Positions 34,132 through 46,392 of a stretch of DNA of 64,000 bases are shown here, one piece after another. The stretch is taken from NCBI RefSeq assembly GCF_001625195.1, contig NC_054391.1, positions 806,001 through 870,000 on the forward strand, read 5' to 3'. Numbering within the stretch: position 1 is the stretch's first letter; each line of letters starts with the position of its first letter. Made by a program: the position numbers and the translations under genes. The notes below the pieces were generated by a model. That model ran no database searches, was not told where the DNA came from, and saw only the letters and a program-made list of their open reading frames with translations. Source of the stretch: Drechmeria coniospora (taxonomy: Eukaryota; Ascomycota; Sordariomycetes; Hypocreales; Ophiocordycipitaceae).

Positions 34132-36775
34132 TTTCCGACGGATAGGTGCTCCGTACGCGCGAGTGTGGTGACTGAATGCAGACCGATGGAAGGGAACGAT
34201 GACGGGGGCGAAGAAACTCGCTCCCATCGGCCGACGGCAAGGACATGGACAGATGGATGCGTGTCGGTAATGACCAACGAGGCCGAACTAGTCCATGCAC
34301 ATGTACCGAGGGATGTTGGCTCTACGGAGGAAAGCTGGAACTGGAAACCATCAGCACGTAGACGTGCTCCGTACGAGTTGCAGAAGGTCTAGGGGGCCAA
34401 TAAGAAGCAGACGGCTCATCGGGGACTTTTGTTGTCGTGTCTACATGACATGACCCATGACCCAACGCACAGTACAAGATGGTTTGAACAAGTACAAGCA
34501 TGGGAGTCTCATCCTACAAGCCCCAGCTCGTGTAGTTGAGAATAATCGGGGGATATCACTCGTGGTTGTACGATTTGCATGCATGTCACGGCCACAAAGC
34601 AAGTGCACCTACTCCGTACTGCACACTCGAATGTGTACACCTGCAAGTAGGCTTACAGTACACCTAACACTACCATCACTGGAACCAGTACCCCTTAGTA
34701 TCGGTAGACCAGGGTAGCAGGGTGGTCGTGGTGAAGGACCAATCTGGCCAACCACCCAGGTGAATCATCAACGAACGGGTACCGAAGCGCGAGGGTCATA
34801 CCAGTTCAAGGCCAAACGCGCGGTCGTATACGACGGAACTGTGGGATTCCGGCTTGATAATCGAATGATTCCCGTGGTATTTTGCAATCCATAGTTGGCC
34901 ATGAAGAAACGGTGACCCGAGGCCGGTCGACGAGAAACGGCATGCCAACGCGTGTGAGGCTCTGCAGAAGCAGGGCGCAGGGCTGGGACGTAACTGCCAA
35001 CCAACAAAGCAGCATTGGGACCGATCTGGTTAGGTCGTCGGCTAGCCACCAAAGCGGTTTAGCGTCCATCAGCCACATTCCACATTAGGCAGCCGGAGGG
35101 GAGGCGACTGACGTAAGTATTAGGTAATACGGATATACGGGGAAATAAGTACTTAAGTACTTGATAAAATACGCCGTACGGAGTACGAGTGCATGTAAGT
35201 AATACTCCATACAGTAATAATTACTTGAACCTCCCGTTCGTACGGAGGTATGTGGGTGTACTTACTTACCTAGTACTTACTCCGTAGGTCCTCTGTAATA
35301 ATACTGCGTTCGTTGTACTTGGAGTACGGAGTAAATACAGTGCTTAAATAAGTACTTGATTAAGTACTCCGTACGGAGTACGAAGTGCATGTACTCCATA
35401 CAGTACTTGCATCTCCAGTAAGTACGGAGCACATGTGGGTGTATTACTTACTTACTCCGTAGGTACCGTAATTACTCTGCAATAATACTGCGTACGTTGT
35501 ACTTGGAGTACGGAGTAAATACTGTACAGTGCTTACTGCACATGTACTTGGTGCTTGCAAGTACGGATCACAGGGTACTCGCATCATCCAGTACGTGAGT
35601 ACGAAGACAGATACCAAGTACAGAATAGTACAGTACGTGGATACATGTCTTTATCGCCAGTCAAGTACCTTCCTTGGAGCCACCACCGAAAAGTGACCTC
35701 TGGCGAGATATACACTCCTGGGCCCCCACCGTACAGGCAAGTACAGTATATCTCGTGTATCGTACAGAGCAATACATCTACCGTGCATGCACTTATCGTA
35801 CTCGTTGCTGTTGTCCGCGCTCAACCAGTCACCCGCTTGTCCCCGAGATGCTTGACAGTAGCAACGGCGAGCCTCGTCTTGTTGGTGCCCAGCAGGGACC
35901 AAGTGTCGGTGTAAGTGTCCATGCCGGTACCCCGTACTCCGTACAGCTCTCCGGATGCTAGGGCACGGAGGGCCCGTTCAAGGCGAGTGACGACCAGAAC
36001 AAGCTGATTTCGCACTACTTGACGGCCGAGGAATCAGAACGGTCGTGCACAACGGCTGCAGCCCGCACGCCGTACCTGCACGCAGCTCGCCTCATGTGCA
36101 GCGGCATGGGAAAGGGCGGTCATGGGGACAGAGGATGGGGACAGAGGATGGAGACAGGTCCGGTTCGTACTGCCCGACGGAATACACGTCGTAGCCGTAC
36201 CGTCGACGTGTACCGGGTAATGCCCACCCTGTGCGTGCTGGATCGCTACGCCTGTTCCAAGCACATGTAGGTGCGCCTCGACTAGGACTAGGACCAACTG
36301 TCTGGTGGCCAGAGTCCGCCGGAATACTGCCCCCGAAGTCGGCCCAGCCGTTGGTCGGCGAGGACCGGGTCGCAGGTTGCAGGACGGGTATGGCTGATCC
36401 TGATGGCAGCACGAGCTACCAAGAGCGATGCGGAATACGAGCAGTGCGGCCCATGCGAATGCGTGCAAGTACCATCAGGTGTCGTCGGGAGGATCTGGTG
36501 GCATTGGGAGGAGGATCTGATGGCATTGGGAGAATCTGATAACATCGAGAGGGCGAACGAAGCATGTATGCATATTTTATACTAGGAAGGCGCTACCGTC
36601 GTTGGTCAGGAAGGAGTCATACGAGCGTATGGGAAAGAGCCAACGGCAAAGCCACCTTCCCTCCTAATTCAGTATTGATGGCAACTACGAACAAGTCTGC
36701 AAGTGCAGATCCAACGTTCCAACACCGTCAATATATCGGGCCCAACGTCCAGCTGTCACCTCCCCGGCCGTCCTG
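34132..36775. other. Intergenic, rich in GTACTTG/ACTCCGTA words
   Basis: No gene recognised. The part 35100-35960 is packed with short palindromic words such as TACGGAGTA and AGTACTT. A 195-bp tandem duplication lies at 35155-35537. Overlapping open frames at 36030-36590 have no motif. Confidence 0.5.
35155..35537. repeat. Diverged tandem duplication of a 195-bp palindrome-rich unit
   Basis: The copies start AAGTACTTGAT at 35155 and 35350. Both contain, in order, GTACGGAGTACGA, GTGCATG, ACTCCATACAGTA, TGTGGGTGTA, ACTCCGTAGGT, AATAATACTGCGT and TTGTACTTGGAGTACGGAG. They differ by substitutions and small indels. Confidence 0.8.
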
Positions 36776-36979
36776 GGGCTCCTCGGCATCTCCATCAGCA
36801 TCTCCATCAGCATCTCCATCAGCATCTCCATCAGCATCTCCATCAGCATCTTCATCAGCATCTTCATCAGCATCTTCATCAGCATCTTCATCAGCATCTC
36901 CATCAGCATCTCCATCAGCATCTCCATCAGCCTCGCCATCAGCCTCGCCATCATCCTCGCCATCAGTCTCGCCATCCAT
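36776..36979. repeat. Minisatellite of 12-bp units (CATCTCCATCAG)
   Basis: About 16 units, of which four in the middle have CATCTTCATCAG and the last few GCCTCGCCATCA variants. The unit length is divisible by three, so all frames stay open and give runs such as SASP or HLHQ; these are not evidence of a protein. It lies about 120 bp upstream of the ABC-C remnant. Confidence 0.88.
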
Positions 36980-37101
36980 CTAGTCCCTCCTGCCCTCCTC
37001 TCCGGCCAAGAATAAGTGCCCTAGGCAGTGAGGACGGCAGTGGCTTTGCAGTTCGCCTCCGGTTCCCTCGAGCAACCCCGAGCAAGATCCGTCTCGACGC
37101 C

Positions 37102-37794
37102 ATGGATTTCCGTTCCCCGGCGGCCAACCGAGCCTTTGAGGCTGACCGCTCGTTTGGGCCCCAGCTGGAGGCCGAGTTCGACTTCACCTTGTTCTTCGAG
37201 CAGACCATTCTGTCCATCCTCCCGTCGGCCCTGTTCATCGCCTCGTGTCCTCCGTACCTTTTCCATCTTCTGCGCCGGCGGCCTCGTCGCCGCCACCGTG
37301 CTTGGCTATGCCGGCATAGCCGTGAGTTCTCGCGCGAACCGCCGACGCATCCTGCCGTTTGCGTAGCCTCTGACGCGCGCGTGCCCACCAAGATTTCGAA
37401 CGCCTACTACCAGCACCTAACCTATCGCATAATCACCCTCCTCCGCGGAGTCCTGGTCTCGGTCATTTTCAAGAAGAGTCTCGACCTCGGCGGCGAGACG
37501 GACGAATCCGCCAACGTGACGCTGATGAGCACCGACATCGACGGCGTCGAAAGCGGCCTCGCCGTCTTTCACGACATCTGGGCGAGCGACCTGGAGCTCG
37601 CCCTCGGCATATACTTCCTCGCCGCCCTTGTCGGTCGATCCTCCTTCCTCGTCGTCCTGCCGGGACTGAGTGAGTGCGCCCCCGAGAGGGAACGAGACGC
37701 GTGACTGACGGAAGATGCCCCAGTCACGACTCTGGCCTCGTTTGGCATCGCCCGCAGGATGGTTCCCGCCCGCCGTCACAGCAAGTGCGGATGA
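37102..37794 (+). pseudogene. Internally deleted ABC-C (MRP-type) transporter remnant
   Basis: The start DRSFGPQLEAEFDFTLFFEQ, then ILSILPSALFIA, is the N-terminal TMD0 helix 1 of fungal ABC-C transporters. Within 40 bases the frame changes and the sequence jumps to GGLVAATVLGYAGIA, which belongs to the start of TMD1, so some 200 residues are missing with the junction near 37240-37280. Normal splicing then continues: intron 37322-37392, exon with ISNAYYQHLTYRIITLLRG and the TLMSTDIDGVESGL motif, intron 37670-37723, and an exon with TLASFGIARRM that ends in a stop at 37792-37794. Both nucleotide-binding domains are absent, so no pump can form. Confidence 0.75.
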
Positions 37795-38837
37795 TGGGCG
37801 TGTTGGTGGTTCGATGTCGTAGCGACGAAAGCAGGCTAACCGCAGACAGGATTGCCACCCACCCAGCCTGCTGTCCAAGAACTTGTACTTGGGTGTGTGT
37901 GCTGTACCTCGCATGGGGACGAGGCTACGATATAGGTCGCGGCAAGGAACACTCTGCGCGAATACTGGCAAGGACTGAACATGCCGGTATTATAATACAG
38001 TACGCGGAGGAATACTTGTAAGTGTTTCCCGTATTGGTATTTGATGGTTGACATTAATACCCCGCAAGTACGGAGTATTACTGGTATTACTTTACAAGTA
38101 TTACTGCCATGATACCCTAGTTGCTTGATGCCCCGATACCCTGGACCTCGAACGGCGGCAAGCTTAGCGGCACCAGTACCCGCCTTGACTTCTGGCGTAT
38201 GCGGCCTCGGCTCGGCCTCGACAATAAAGAACCGCTGCTGTTGTACACGCACATATGAACATGTACCGGGTATGGACTCTTGGGCCGCATACATGCAGCA
38301 CACTCGACGCTCGTCATGATTCATGGCTTTGCCACTTGCCAGTGAATTTGCACTCTGGGGCCCGTCATGAACGAGGCTGAACTGTGCTGTGCATCAGTTG
38401 CTGCAAGTACATGCACGCTACCATGGATGCAGGTAGTTGTACAAGTGTAAGCAAGTACATACTTGTGGGTACTTGCAGTGCAGAGTACAAGTACTTAGGG
38501 TTACTGGTACTTGTAGGACTTGTACCAAAGTACTCCGCACTCCGTACCGAATAGTGTGTTTTGCTCACCCGTGCCAGGGCCAAGCCACGCCGACACCCTG
38601 CATCACCGTCTCCGCTGCTTCTGCATCACAGCAACCCTCCGATCGGGCAGCAAAGATTTTTTCGAAGCTGAAGGCGCTATCCGTCATCCAGCACACCGGT
38701 CCCGTTCGGTCGTTTGGTCGGTGGCCGAGCGGACGGAGGCGATTCCTGCATCTGGATGGCCTTATAGGACAGCTGGGACGCCGTTGGGGAGAAGAAACGA
38801 TTGCCTTGTTCTCTCTGCGGCGTCAACTCTGACGTGA
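37795..38837. other. Intergenic
   Basis: No gene recognised. GTACTTGCAGT-type words cluster at 38400-38560. It may hold the promoter of the P450 gene. Confidence 0.45.
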
Positions 38838-39050
38838 ACCAGTCCCTCCTCCTCCTCACCTTTGTCTTCGTCTTCCTCCTCTTCGTCGTATTATTATTAT
38901 TATTCTTCTTCTTCTTCTTCCTCCTCCTGCTGCTGCTCCTCCTCCTCCTCCTGCTGCTACTGCTCTTCCTCTTCCTCTTCCTCCTCCTCCTCCTCCTCCT
39001 CCTCCTCCTCCTCCTCCTCCTCCCTCCTCCTCCTCCCCTCTCCCCGTCCC
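38838..39050. repeat. Polypyrimidine (CTC/CTT) tract upstream of the P450 gene
   Basis: About 200 nearly uninterrupted pyrimidines on the plus strand, mostly CTC, CTT and CTG triplets, ending about 40 bases before the P450 start codon. In frame it would give poly-Leu, poly-Ser or poly-Pro, which I treat as an artefact of the repeat. It may act as a promoter or 5' UTR pyrimidine tract. Confidence 0.8.
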
Positions 39051-39091
39051 TCCCTCACCTGCATCTAGGTGCCAGCCTGCCCTCGACGGAT

Positions 39092-40911
39092 ATGGCGATG
39101 GAGACGGAAAGCGAGGCGCTGATGGACGTCGCCGTTGCCTTTGCTCAGCGACCGTCAACGTTGGCCCTCGTCGCCACGGTGCTCGTCCTCGTCCTCGCAG
39201 CAAGGCTCTTGCCGGCATCGTCGTCGACCAAGGATGCGGACCGACGGCGACAGGCGCCGCCCGAGGTGCCTTTTTGGCTGCCCTTTGTCGGCCACGCGCC
39301 GCAGATGCTCGTCAACACCGACGGCTTCCTCGCTCGGCTCCGCGACCGGTACTACCCCGACGGCGTCTTCTCGCTGCGCCTCTTCGGCCGGCTGCACCAC
39401 TTCGTCTACCGGCCGGGGCTCGCCAACGCCATGCTCAACCGACCGCGCTCGGCGGCCGAGGGCCTCACCGGCAACCTGCTGCGCTCCGTCTTCGGCTTCA
39501 GCGCCGAGGACGAAGGCCGGTACGCCGCCGTCGCCGACGAGGCGAGGGCCCAGCTGAAGCACCTCCTCTCGGAGCCGGGCCTCGGCGAGCTCGTCGACGG
39601 CACCGTCGGCCACGTGCGGCGGCACATCGCCGACCTCGTCACCTTCAACAGCTACCTGTCGGACCAGATGGACTGGGAGCGACGGGCCGAGGCCGAGGTC
39701 GTCGAGGGCGCCGCGGGCGAGAGCTACGTCGAGGCGGACCTGATGGAGCTGACGAGGAACTTTGTCGCCAAGACGGCCAACTGCGCGCTCTACGGCACCG
39801 ACTTTGTCGAGAACTTCCCCGACATCTGGCAGCAGATGTGGACCTTTGACCGCGCCTTTGTCCTGCTCGGCGCCCGCGTGCCCGGCTGGCTGCCGATCCC
39901 GACGGTCCTGCGGGGCAAGCGTGCGCGGAGCCAGATGCTCGCGGCCGCCTACGAGTTCAACGTGGCCTTTGAGAAGCACGTCGCCGGAGAGGAGCCGGGC
40001 GTGCGGTGGCAGGACCTCGACAACGTGAGCCGCGTGGTCAAGGCGCGGTACGAGACGTACCGCAAGCATGGCCTATCCCTCGACGCCCGCGCCGGATGCG
40101 ACGTCGCCTTCCTCTGGGGCATGAACGCCAACGCGAACCAGCTCGTGCCGTGGATGCTGTTCGAGCTCTACCGGGACCCCGTGCTGCTCGCCGACGTGCG
40201 GCGAGAGATTGCGCCGCACGTGGTCGTCTCGCAGCCCGAGAACGACTTTGGCCCGGCCGTTTGGCTGCCGCCGACGCTCGACGAGGTCGACGTCGACGGC
40301 CTGCTCGGCCGGTGCCCGCTCCTCAAGGCCGCCTACATCGAGACGCTCCGGCTCTACACGGGGCCCTGGACGATGCGCTGGCTCGCCGAGGACGTCGTGC
40401 TCGACGACAAGAGCAAGAAGGAGGCGCCTTACCTGCTGCGCAAGGGCACCTACGCCCACGTGCCGCAGGAGCTGCACCAGTACGACCCCGAATACTTTCC
40501 CGACCCGCACGAGTGGCACCACGAGCGACACCTGAAGGAGGTGGTGGACGACGAGGGCAACAAGACGGTCGTCGCCGACATGGCGACGATGCGACCGTAC
40601 GGTGAGTCCGCCCCCTCCGCAGTCGGCCGGCCGTTGGCCGGGAAGCCGAGGCGCCGACGGTACGCTGACGGAGCCTTGGACACGCAGGCGGAGGACCGAG
40701 CATGTGCAAGGGGCGGGCGTTTGCCCTGCGCGAGCTGCTCCTCTACTCGGCCGTCATCATCTCCTTTTACGACATGCAGCCGCCCTCTGGCCAGGGCTGG
40801 GAGGTACCCCGGACGTACAGGCACGCGGCGACGAGGCATCCGAAGAAGCCCATCAGGGTCTGGATCAAGCGGAGGCCGCAGCGGTCAAGGGAAGAGCAGG
40901 GTCGTTGTTGA
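39092..40911 (+). CDS. Cytochrome P450, class IV (CYP7/CYP8-like), 2 exons
   Basis: Exons 39092-40601 and 40688-40911 (intron 86 nt, phase 1) give 577 residues. The ATG at 39092 follows the pyrimidine tract and starts MAMETESE; a membrane anchor (about residues 22-40) follows. The helix K motif ETLR is at 417-420, a PERF-type DPHEWHHER at 471-479, and the heme loop PYGGGPSMCKGR spans the splice with Cys510. The I-helix reads FLWGMNANANQLVPW (340 on) instead of the usual acid-Thr pair, which, with the Pro-Trp ending, resembles mammalian CYP7/CYP8 enzymes (sterol hydroxylases, prostacyclin synthase). It is likely an ER haem enzyme; the substrate is unknown and may be a sterol, fatty acid or peroxide. 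It is followed by Atm1 on the same strand. Confidence 0.88.
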
Positions 40912-41969
40912 TGACCAGCGAGCTCGATTCTGCCGTCGTCTGCCGTCGATGATGCCTCCCACGTCCGTTCCGAGCCATGCCCGGGCCGTCGCCGACGCAG
41001 CCCACATGTTCGGGAGCTTGCCACGGACACTGCACGATGCCGATGCTGGTGGATCATCACTCCACTCCGTGGCAGCCTGCGGTATGGAGAACTCTTTCAT
41101 GCGCCAAGAGGTACTCGTGCGGACGCATCATGGAGTCGTGAGATGGGCCGAAGCCTGGACGGCATCATGGTATGACTCCGTACTCGTAGAGATCAATGAA
41201 TAGGAATGAATGGAAAGGACTGATCACTATGGTACGGCTCCGTACTGTACTATTACGGCATCCAAGTACCATATCAAGAAAAAAAGCGATTGAATACTTG
41301 TACACTCCCTACGGGATAGAAGAAATTGATCATCGTCATGTACAATATTCTGTGCTTCAGTGGCGATCCATTTGGCAAAAGTCAACGGGCCCACAACCCT
41401 ACAAGTACACAGGAGAAATATGCATGTACTTGTACATGTCCGTACACTTACAGTTGAGACTCAGTACAAGTACAAGTACATGAAGAGTAGACACGTTACC
41501 ACAAGTCGTACAGGAAATACCAGTGTGTAGCATGTATATGTACTCTTTACACATACTGTAGGTGTACTCCTTTACAAGTACATGTACAACTATTACGTAA
41601 GTACAACTATTATACTATTTGTACTCGGTACTCCGTACTTGGGCATCACGATCCGACATTCCAACGTCCAACGCTCAACAATATTCAGGCCATATTGCTG
41701 GCTTGCCAACGTGCCCGCTCCCGCTTCGCGACGAAACCCGAATCACGGCCATCTGGGCGGGAGGTGCCTAGCCTGACAAGGATCTCGAATCGCAGCGTCG
41801 CAGCTGCGTGGAAGCTATCGGAGCCTCCCGACTCTGCTCCGGCTTCGCTCGCGTTCGTCATCGACGGCCGACAACGGAGCTCGCCATCTTGCGGCCTCGA
41901 CGAAAAGCCAGACGGACGAAGCAAAGCGACGAGCGCGCGATGCTCCCGCCGAAGCCCATCTGAAGCGTC
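40912..41969. other. Intergenic between the P450 gene and Atm1
   Basis: No gene recognised. The part 41200-41640 is rich in GTACTTG and ACTCCGTACT words. From 41690 the DNA becomes GC-rich toward the Atm1 start. Confidence 0.5.
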
Positions 41970-44165
41970 ATGATGATTCCACGCCTGCTCCTCGCTCGGC
42001 CGCAGCTCGGCTCCCGGCTCCGCTCGCGGCTCCTCTGCTCGCCATGCCGTCACGTCGAGTTCAAGCTTGCCCGGAGCAGACCCTCGTGCCCGGAGCGGCC
42101 CATGGGCCTGACGCAGACTCTACGGACCTCGGCGGCGGCGCGGCAAGCTAAAACACGTCCCGAGGCCACGGCGGGTCAGGCTCGGCCGACGCAGGGCGGC
42201 GACCCCCTCGCGGCCGTCGACAAGTCGGCGACGGAGCAGCGCAAGGCCGACTGGGCCATCATGAGGGAGATGACGCGCTACCTGTGGCCCAAGGACCAGC
42301 TCGGCACCAAGCTCCGCGTCGGCCTCGCCCTCTCGCTCCTCCTCGGGGCCAAGCTGCTCAACGTGCAGGTGCCCTTTTACTTCAAGACCATCGTCGACTC
42401 GATGAACGTCGACGTCGCCGCCGTCGGCGGGTCGGCCGTCGTCGCGGTCGGCAGCATCATCGTCGCCTACGGCGCCGCGCGCGTCGGCGCCACCGTCTTC
42501 CAGGAGCTGCGCAACGCCGTCTTCGCCTCGGTGGCGCAAAAGGCCATCCGCCGCGTCGCCTGCAACGTCTTCGACCACCTCCTGCGCCTCGACCTCGGCT
42601 TCCACCTCTCCAAGCAGACGGGCGGTCTCACGCGGGCCATCGACCGCGGCACCAAGGGCATCAGCTTCCTGCTCACGAGCATGGTCTTCCACGTCATCCC
42701 GACGGGGCTCGAGATCGCCATGGTCTGCGGCATCCTCACCTGGCAGTACGGCGTCCGCTTCGCGGCCATCACCGTCCTCACCATGGTCGCCTACACGGCC
42801 TTTACCATCTGGACGACGGCCTGGCGGACCAAGTTTCGGCGCCAGGCGAACGCGGCCGACAACAAGGCCTCGACGGTGGCCGTCGACTCGCTCATCAACT
42901 ACGAGGCCGTCAAGCACTTCAACAACGAGCGCTTCGAGGTGGCGCGCTACGACGGCGCGCTGGCGGCGTACGAGCGGAGCTCCATCAAGGTGGCGACGTC
43001 GCTCGCGCTGCTCAACAGCGGCCAGAACATCATCTTCTCGTCGGCCCTGACGGCCATGATGTTCCTCGCCGCCGACGGCGTCGCCGCCGGCAGCCTCACC
43101 GTCGGCGACCTCGTCATGGTCAACCAGCTCGTCTTCCAGCTCTCGGTGCCGCTCAACTTTCTCGGCTCCGTCTACCGCGAGCTGCGCCAGTCCCTGCTCG
43201 ACATGGAGACGCTCTTTGGCCTGCAAAAGGTGCACGTCGCCGTCGTCGACAAGGCCGGCGCGAAGCCGCTCGCGCTGCAGAGGGGCGGTGGCGAGATCCG
43301 CTTCGAGGACGTCACCTTTGGCTACCACCCGGACAGGCCGATCCTGCGGAACCTGTCGCTCACCATCCCGGCCGGCAAGAAGGTGGCCGTCGTCGGCGCC
43401 AGCGGCTGCGGCAAGTCGACGCTGCTGCGCCTGCTCTTCCGCTCCTACGACGTGCAGGCGGGCCGCATCCTCATCGACGGCCAGGACATCCGCGACGTCG
43501 GCCTCGACTCGCTGCGGCGCTGCATCGGCGTCGTGCCGCAGGACACGCCCCTCTTCAACGACAGCATCGAGCACAACATCCGCTACGGCCGCGTCGACGC
43601 CACGGCCGACGAGGTGGTGGCGGCGGCCAAGCGGGCGCGCATCCACGACATCATCACGGCCCTCCCCGACGGCTACGCGACCAAGGTCGGCGAGCGCGGT
43701 CTCATGATATCGGGCGGCGAGAAGCAGCGGCTCGCCGTGAGCCGGCTGCTGCTCAAGGACCCGCCGCTGCTGTTCTTTGACGAGGCGACGAGCGCGCTCG
43801 ACACGCACACGGAGCGCGCGCTCATGGCCAACATCAACGGCATCCTGCGCGAAAAGGGGCGGACGAGCGTCTTTGTCGCGCACCGGCTGCGCACCATCTT
43901 CGACTCGGACCTCATCATCGTCCTCGACTCGGGCCGCGTGGCCGAGATGGGATCCCACCGCGAGCTCGTCGACCGTGCGGGCATCTACTCGGCCCTCTGG
44001 AGCGGTAGGTCCCGCGCCGTGCTCTCGGAAGAAGGTTGCTAACCCGTCCCAGCGCAAGAGATGCTCCACTCGGACGACGACGACGTCGATGCCGGCGGCG
44101 GCGAGGCGGCGAGGGAAGGGAGGGAGGCGGCCGCCGACCATGGGCACGCCCCGACGAAGAGGTGA
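41970..44165 (+). CDS. ATM1: Mitochondrial ABC half-transporter Atm1, 2 exons
   Basis: Exons 41970-44004 and 44053-44165 (48-nt intron with a TGCTAAC branch) give 715 residues. The first 60 residues are Arg-rich with few acids, as in a mitochondrial presequence. The transmembrane domain (about 110-410) contains [36 protein letters not shown] and the [11 protein letters not shown] signature of the Atm1/ABCB7 family. The nucleotide-binding domain has Walker [10 protein letters not shown] (476-484), Q-loop Gln524, signature ISGGEKQR (580-587), Walker [13 protein letters not shown] (Asp604/Glu605) and His638. Splicing replaces the read-through tail with [12 protein letters not shown]. Atm1 sits in the inner membrane and exports a glutathione-linked sulfur compound needed for cytosolic Fe-S assembly. 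It is an essential housekeeping gene in yeast-like systems. Confidence 0.95.
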
Positions 44166-46392
44166 GGCGCGACGTCTCGCGAGCCATGTCGGACGCGGAC
44201 CACGGGGCGGGACGACGCGCACGGGGCGGGCAGTCCACGGCGTTCCGTCGGACCGTCGTCGACCCTCGACCTCGATGCGATGCGAGGCCTCGACGAAGGG
44301 TGACGAAGACGCCGTGAAGGGGCCGTCACGCAGTGTTCCTCCGGCGCATGCATGCTGCGGCACCTTTACTGCACAGGTAGCATGGCGTTCCGTGCGCGCA
44401 GGCGAGCACAGCCGATGGAAACCGGCCTTTGCCCCGACCCCCGAGGGCATTCCTGCCCTACCACCGACGCACAACTCACCGCTTTATTTACCACCGACGC
44501 ACAACCCACCGCTTTATTTACCCTGCATGGGCGGCTGCACGGGCGACGGAACAAATCGACGTTGGCTCTACACCTACCACATGATTCCCGGCGAGTCGTC
44601 CATTTACGCACGCAACACCATGCAAGTGCTCTGCAGTCTGGCGCCACTTTGAGCGTTGTTCGCCCGCAGCAAGGCGGTAGGGGTGACAGATTTGGCACCA
44701 CGTCAGTTGGATGCATCCACCACGGCGAACGCAGTCGGTCGGCTACGACGCTGCGAGATTACGGTGCTACCAGGTTACAGCGGGGTGGCAAAAGCGTCGA
44801 TTCACTTTGTAGTGGTAGAGCAACCAAGATTGAATCGACACTTGGTCCAACTTTTGCATCAGCGACCCCGGCAAGCAAGCACCTCTTCGGCCCCAACGAC
44901 GCCTTTGCCCCCGGGAACCGCACCATGTGCTTGGCTCGTCGGTCAAGTGCCGTACGGAGCAATGATGCTGCACATGCATGCACAAGTACCGGTGATACCG
45001 AGCAACGGAGCACTCGATGTGGTCTTGCGAGGCATCGCACAGTGGCTGTCGTGTTCTGGCCGACACTGTGGCATGGCGGTGTCTATTCAATGTGTTGCAG
45101 CAGCGCCGGCCAAGGGGAATCGTCACTCTTGTCGACCGACTGATGCGAGCAGTGAGCACGCAGCGAGCGAAGCGCATGCCCTCGGCACTTGCGTAATCTG
45201 TCCAACCACAAGTACCCAGTACGTGGGTAGGTAACCCTGAGCGGGAGGGCGTGAACGCATTGTTACGCCCCGAATCCATTCAGCACTGTGGCTGAAAAGG
45301 GGTACCTGTGCCAAACCAAGTCCTGACAAGCACGCAAGTACATACCTGCAAGCGAGTTCGGAGAGAGCGCTCGGTATCGTCGGATTGACAAGCGCATCAA
45401 CGGCGGCTATTCTCAGCTCATTCATCGTCATGTCTCGTCGTGGAAGCCACCACAACGGGCAGCCGTCGGGAATCGCCCGTTGCGCAGATGGACACGGAGC
45501 ATTCCAGGCGGGCTGCCCCGCATGCCTGACTCGAGTACCCAGTACCCGATCTGGTCGAGCCGGTGCGCCCTGGCGACGAGTAGCGGCTACTTTTCGCCGG
45601 TGACTGGCAGAATCTGGCACGTACTGCGGTGTGCTTGCTGCACATGCAAGCCAGTGCTAGGTAAGTGTGCCTACAGCACTCTGCACACCTACTGCACACT
45701 GTACTTGTGTGAGTACGCCTAGACTAGTAGGTACTAATACTTGGTACTGCACTCTAGTATACACCCACTGCACTCTGTACACCTACGGCACTCTGCACAC
45801 CTACGGCACTCGGTACACCTACTGCACTCCGTTATTACTTAGGTGAGTACATCTAGACTATAGTACTGCACTCTGTACCAGCACTCTGTACACCTCCCAT
45901 GCTCCCAACCCCTACAGTGCCCCCCCCCCCCTACTTACTGCACAGTGCTGAACCAGCCAGTCATGCTGCCGTGGCACCGTGTGCAAGTGGCGGTGCTTTT
46001 GCTGCTCTTAGTGCACCGCAGCGAGGCAGCATCCGAAACCCCCCTCGCAGCACGAGCACGGCGACGACGAATGCAAGTGCGTGCCGTCCTGCTCGCCGGG
46101 ACAAACCTTCACCGACGGGACAAGGGTGGCACGAGGCCAGATCGGGAGCCGAAAACGACGACTCACCTGGGCGGGAGCCGAATCTTGGTGTCGGCATCGT
46201 CGTGGCGCCCGCTCGTATTGCCGCTGCATTCGTTCGGCCTCGCCCTCGCAGTGGCACGTCCATGCAAGTAGCTGTACTTGCGTCGTGCAGCCCGTTGGCT
46301 ACGGCGTCTCTAGGGCGTCGCTGCGCGGTACAGGCGCTGTCCGTGACGTATTCCATGCCTACACCGACGCTCGCACCACCACAGCGCAGAGC
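44166..46392. other. Intergenic
   Basis: No gene recognised despite several long GC-rich open frames on both strands. A 30-bp unit is duplicated at 44461-44520 (ACCGACGCACAAC..TTTATTT, one mismatch). ACTGCACTCTGTACACCTA-like words recur six times or more at 45670-45900. Confidence 0.5.
44461..44520. repeat. 30-bp tandem duplication
   Basis: Units 44461-44490 and 44491-44520 differ at one base. They include the core CACCGCTTTATTTA. Confidence 0.8.

Noticed and set aside
36564..36983. Ser-Ala-Pro repeat protein over the 12-bp minisatellite
   Set aside because: All frames are open through the repeat, and no start context or flanking domain supports a protein.
38801..39091. N-terminal extension of the P450 frame into a poly-Leu segment
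   Set aside because: The extension is the polypyrimidine tract read as Leu codons; the ATG at 39092 gives a normal P450 N-terminus with its own membrane anchor.
40602..41203. Read-through of the P450 frame to a stop at 41203
   Set aside because: A GT..AG intron at 40602-40687 restores the heme-binding loop in another frame, so the read-through is intron and shadow.
42120..44474. 784-codon minus-strand open frame
   Set aside because: It is antisense to Atm1 and is a by-product of very high GC at third codon positions; it is Val/Arg/Ala-rich with no motif.
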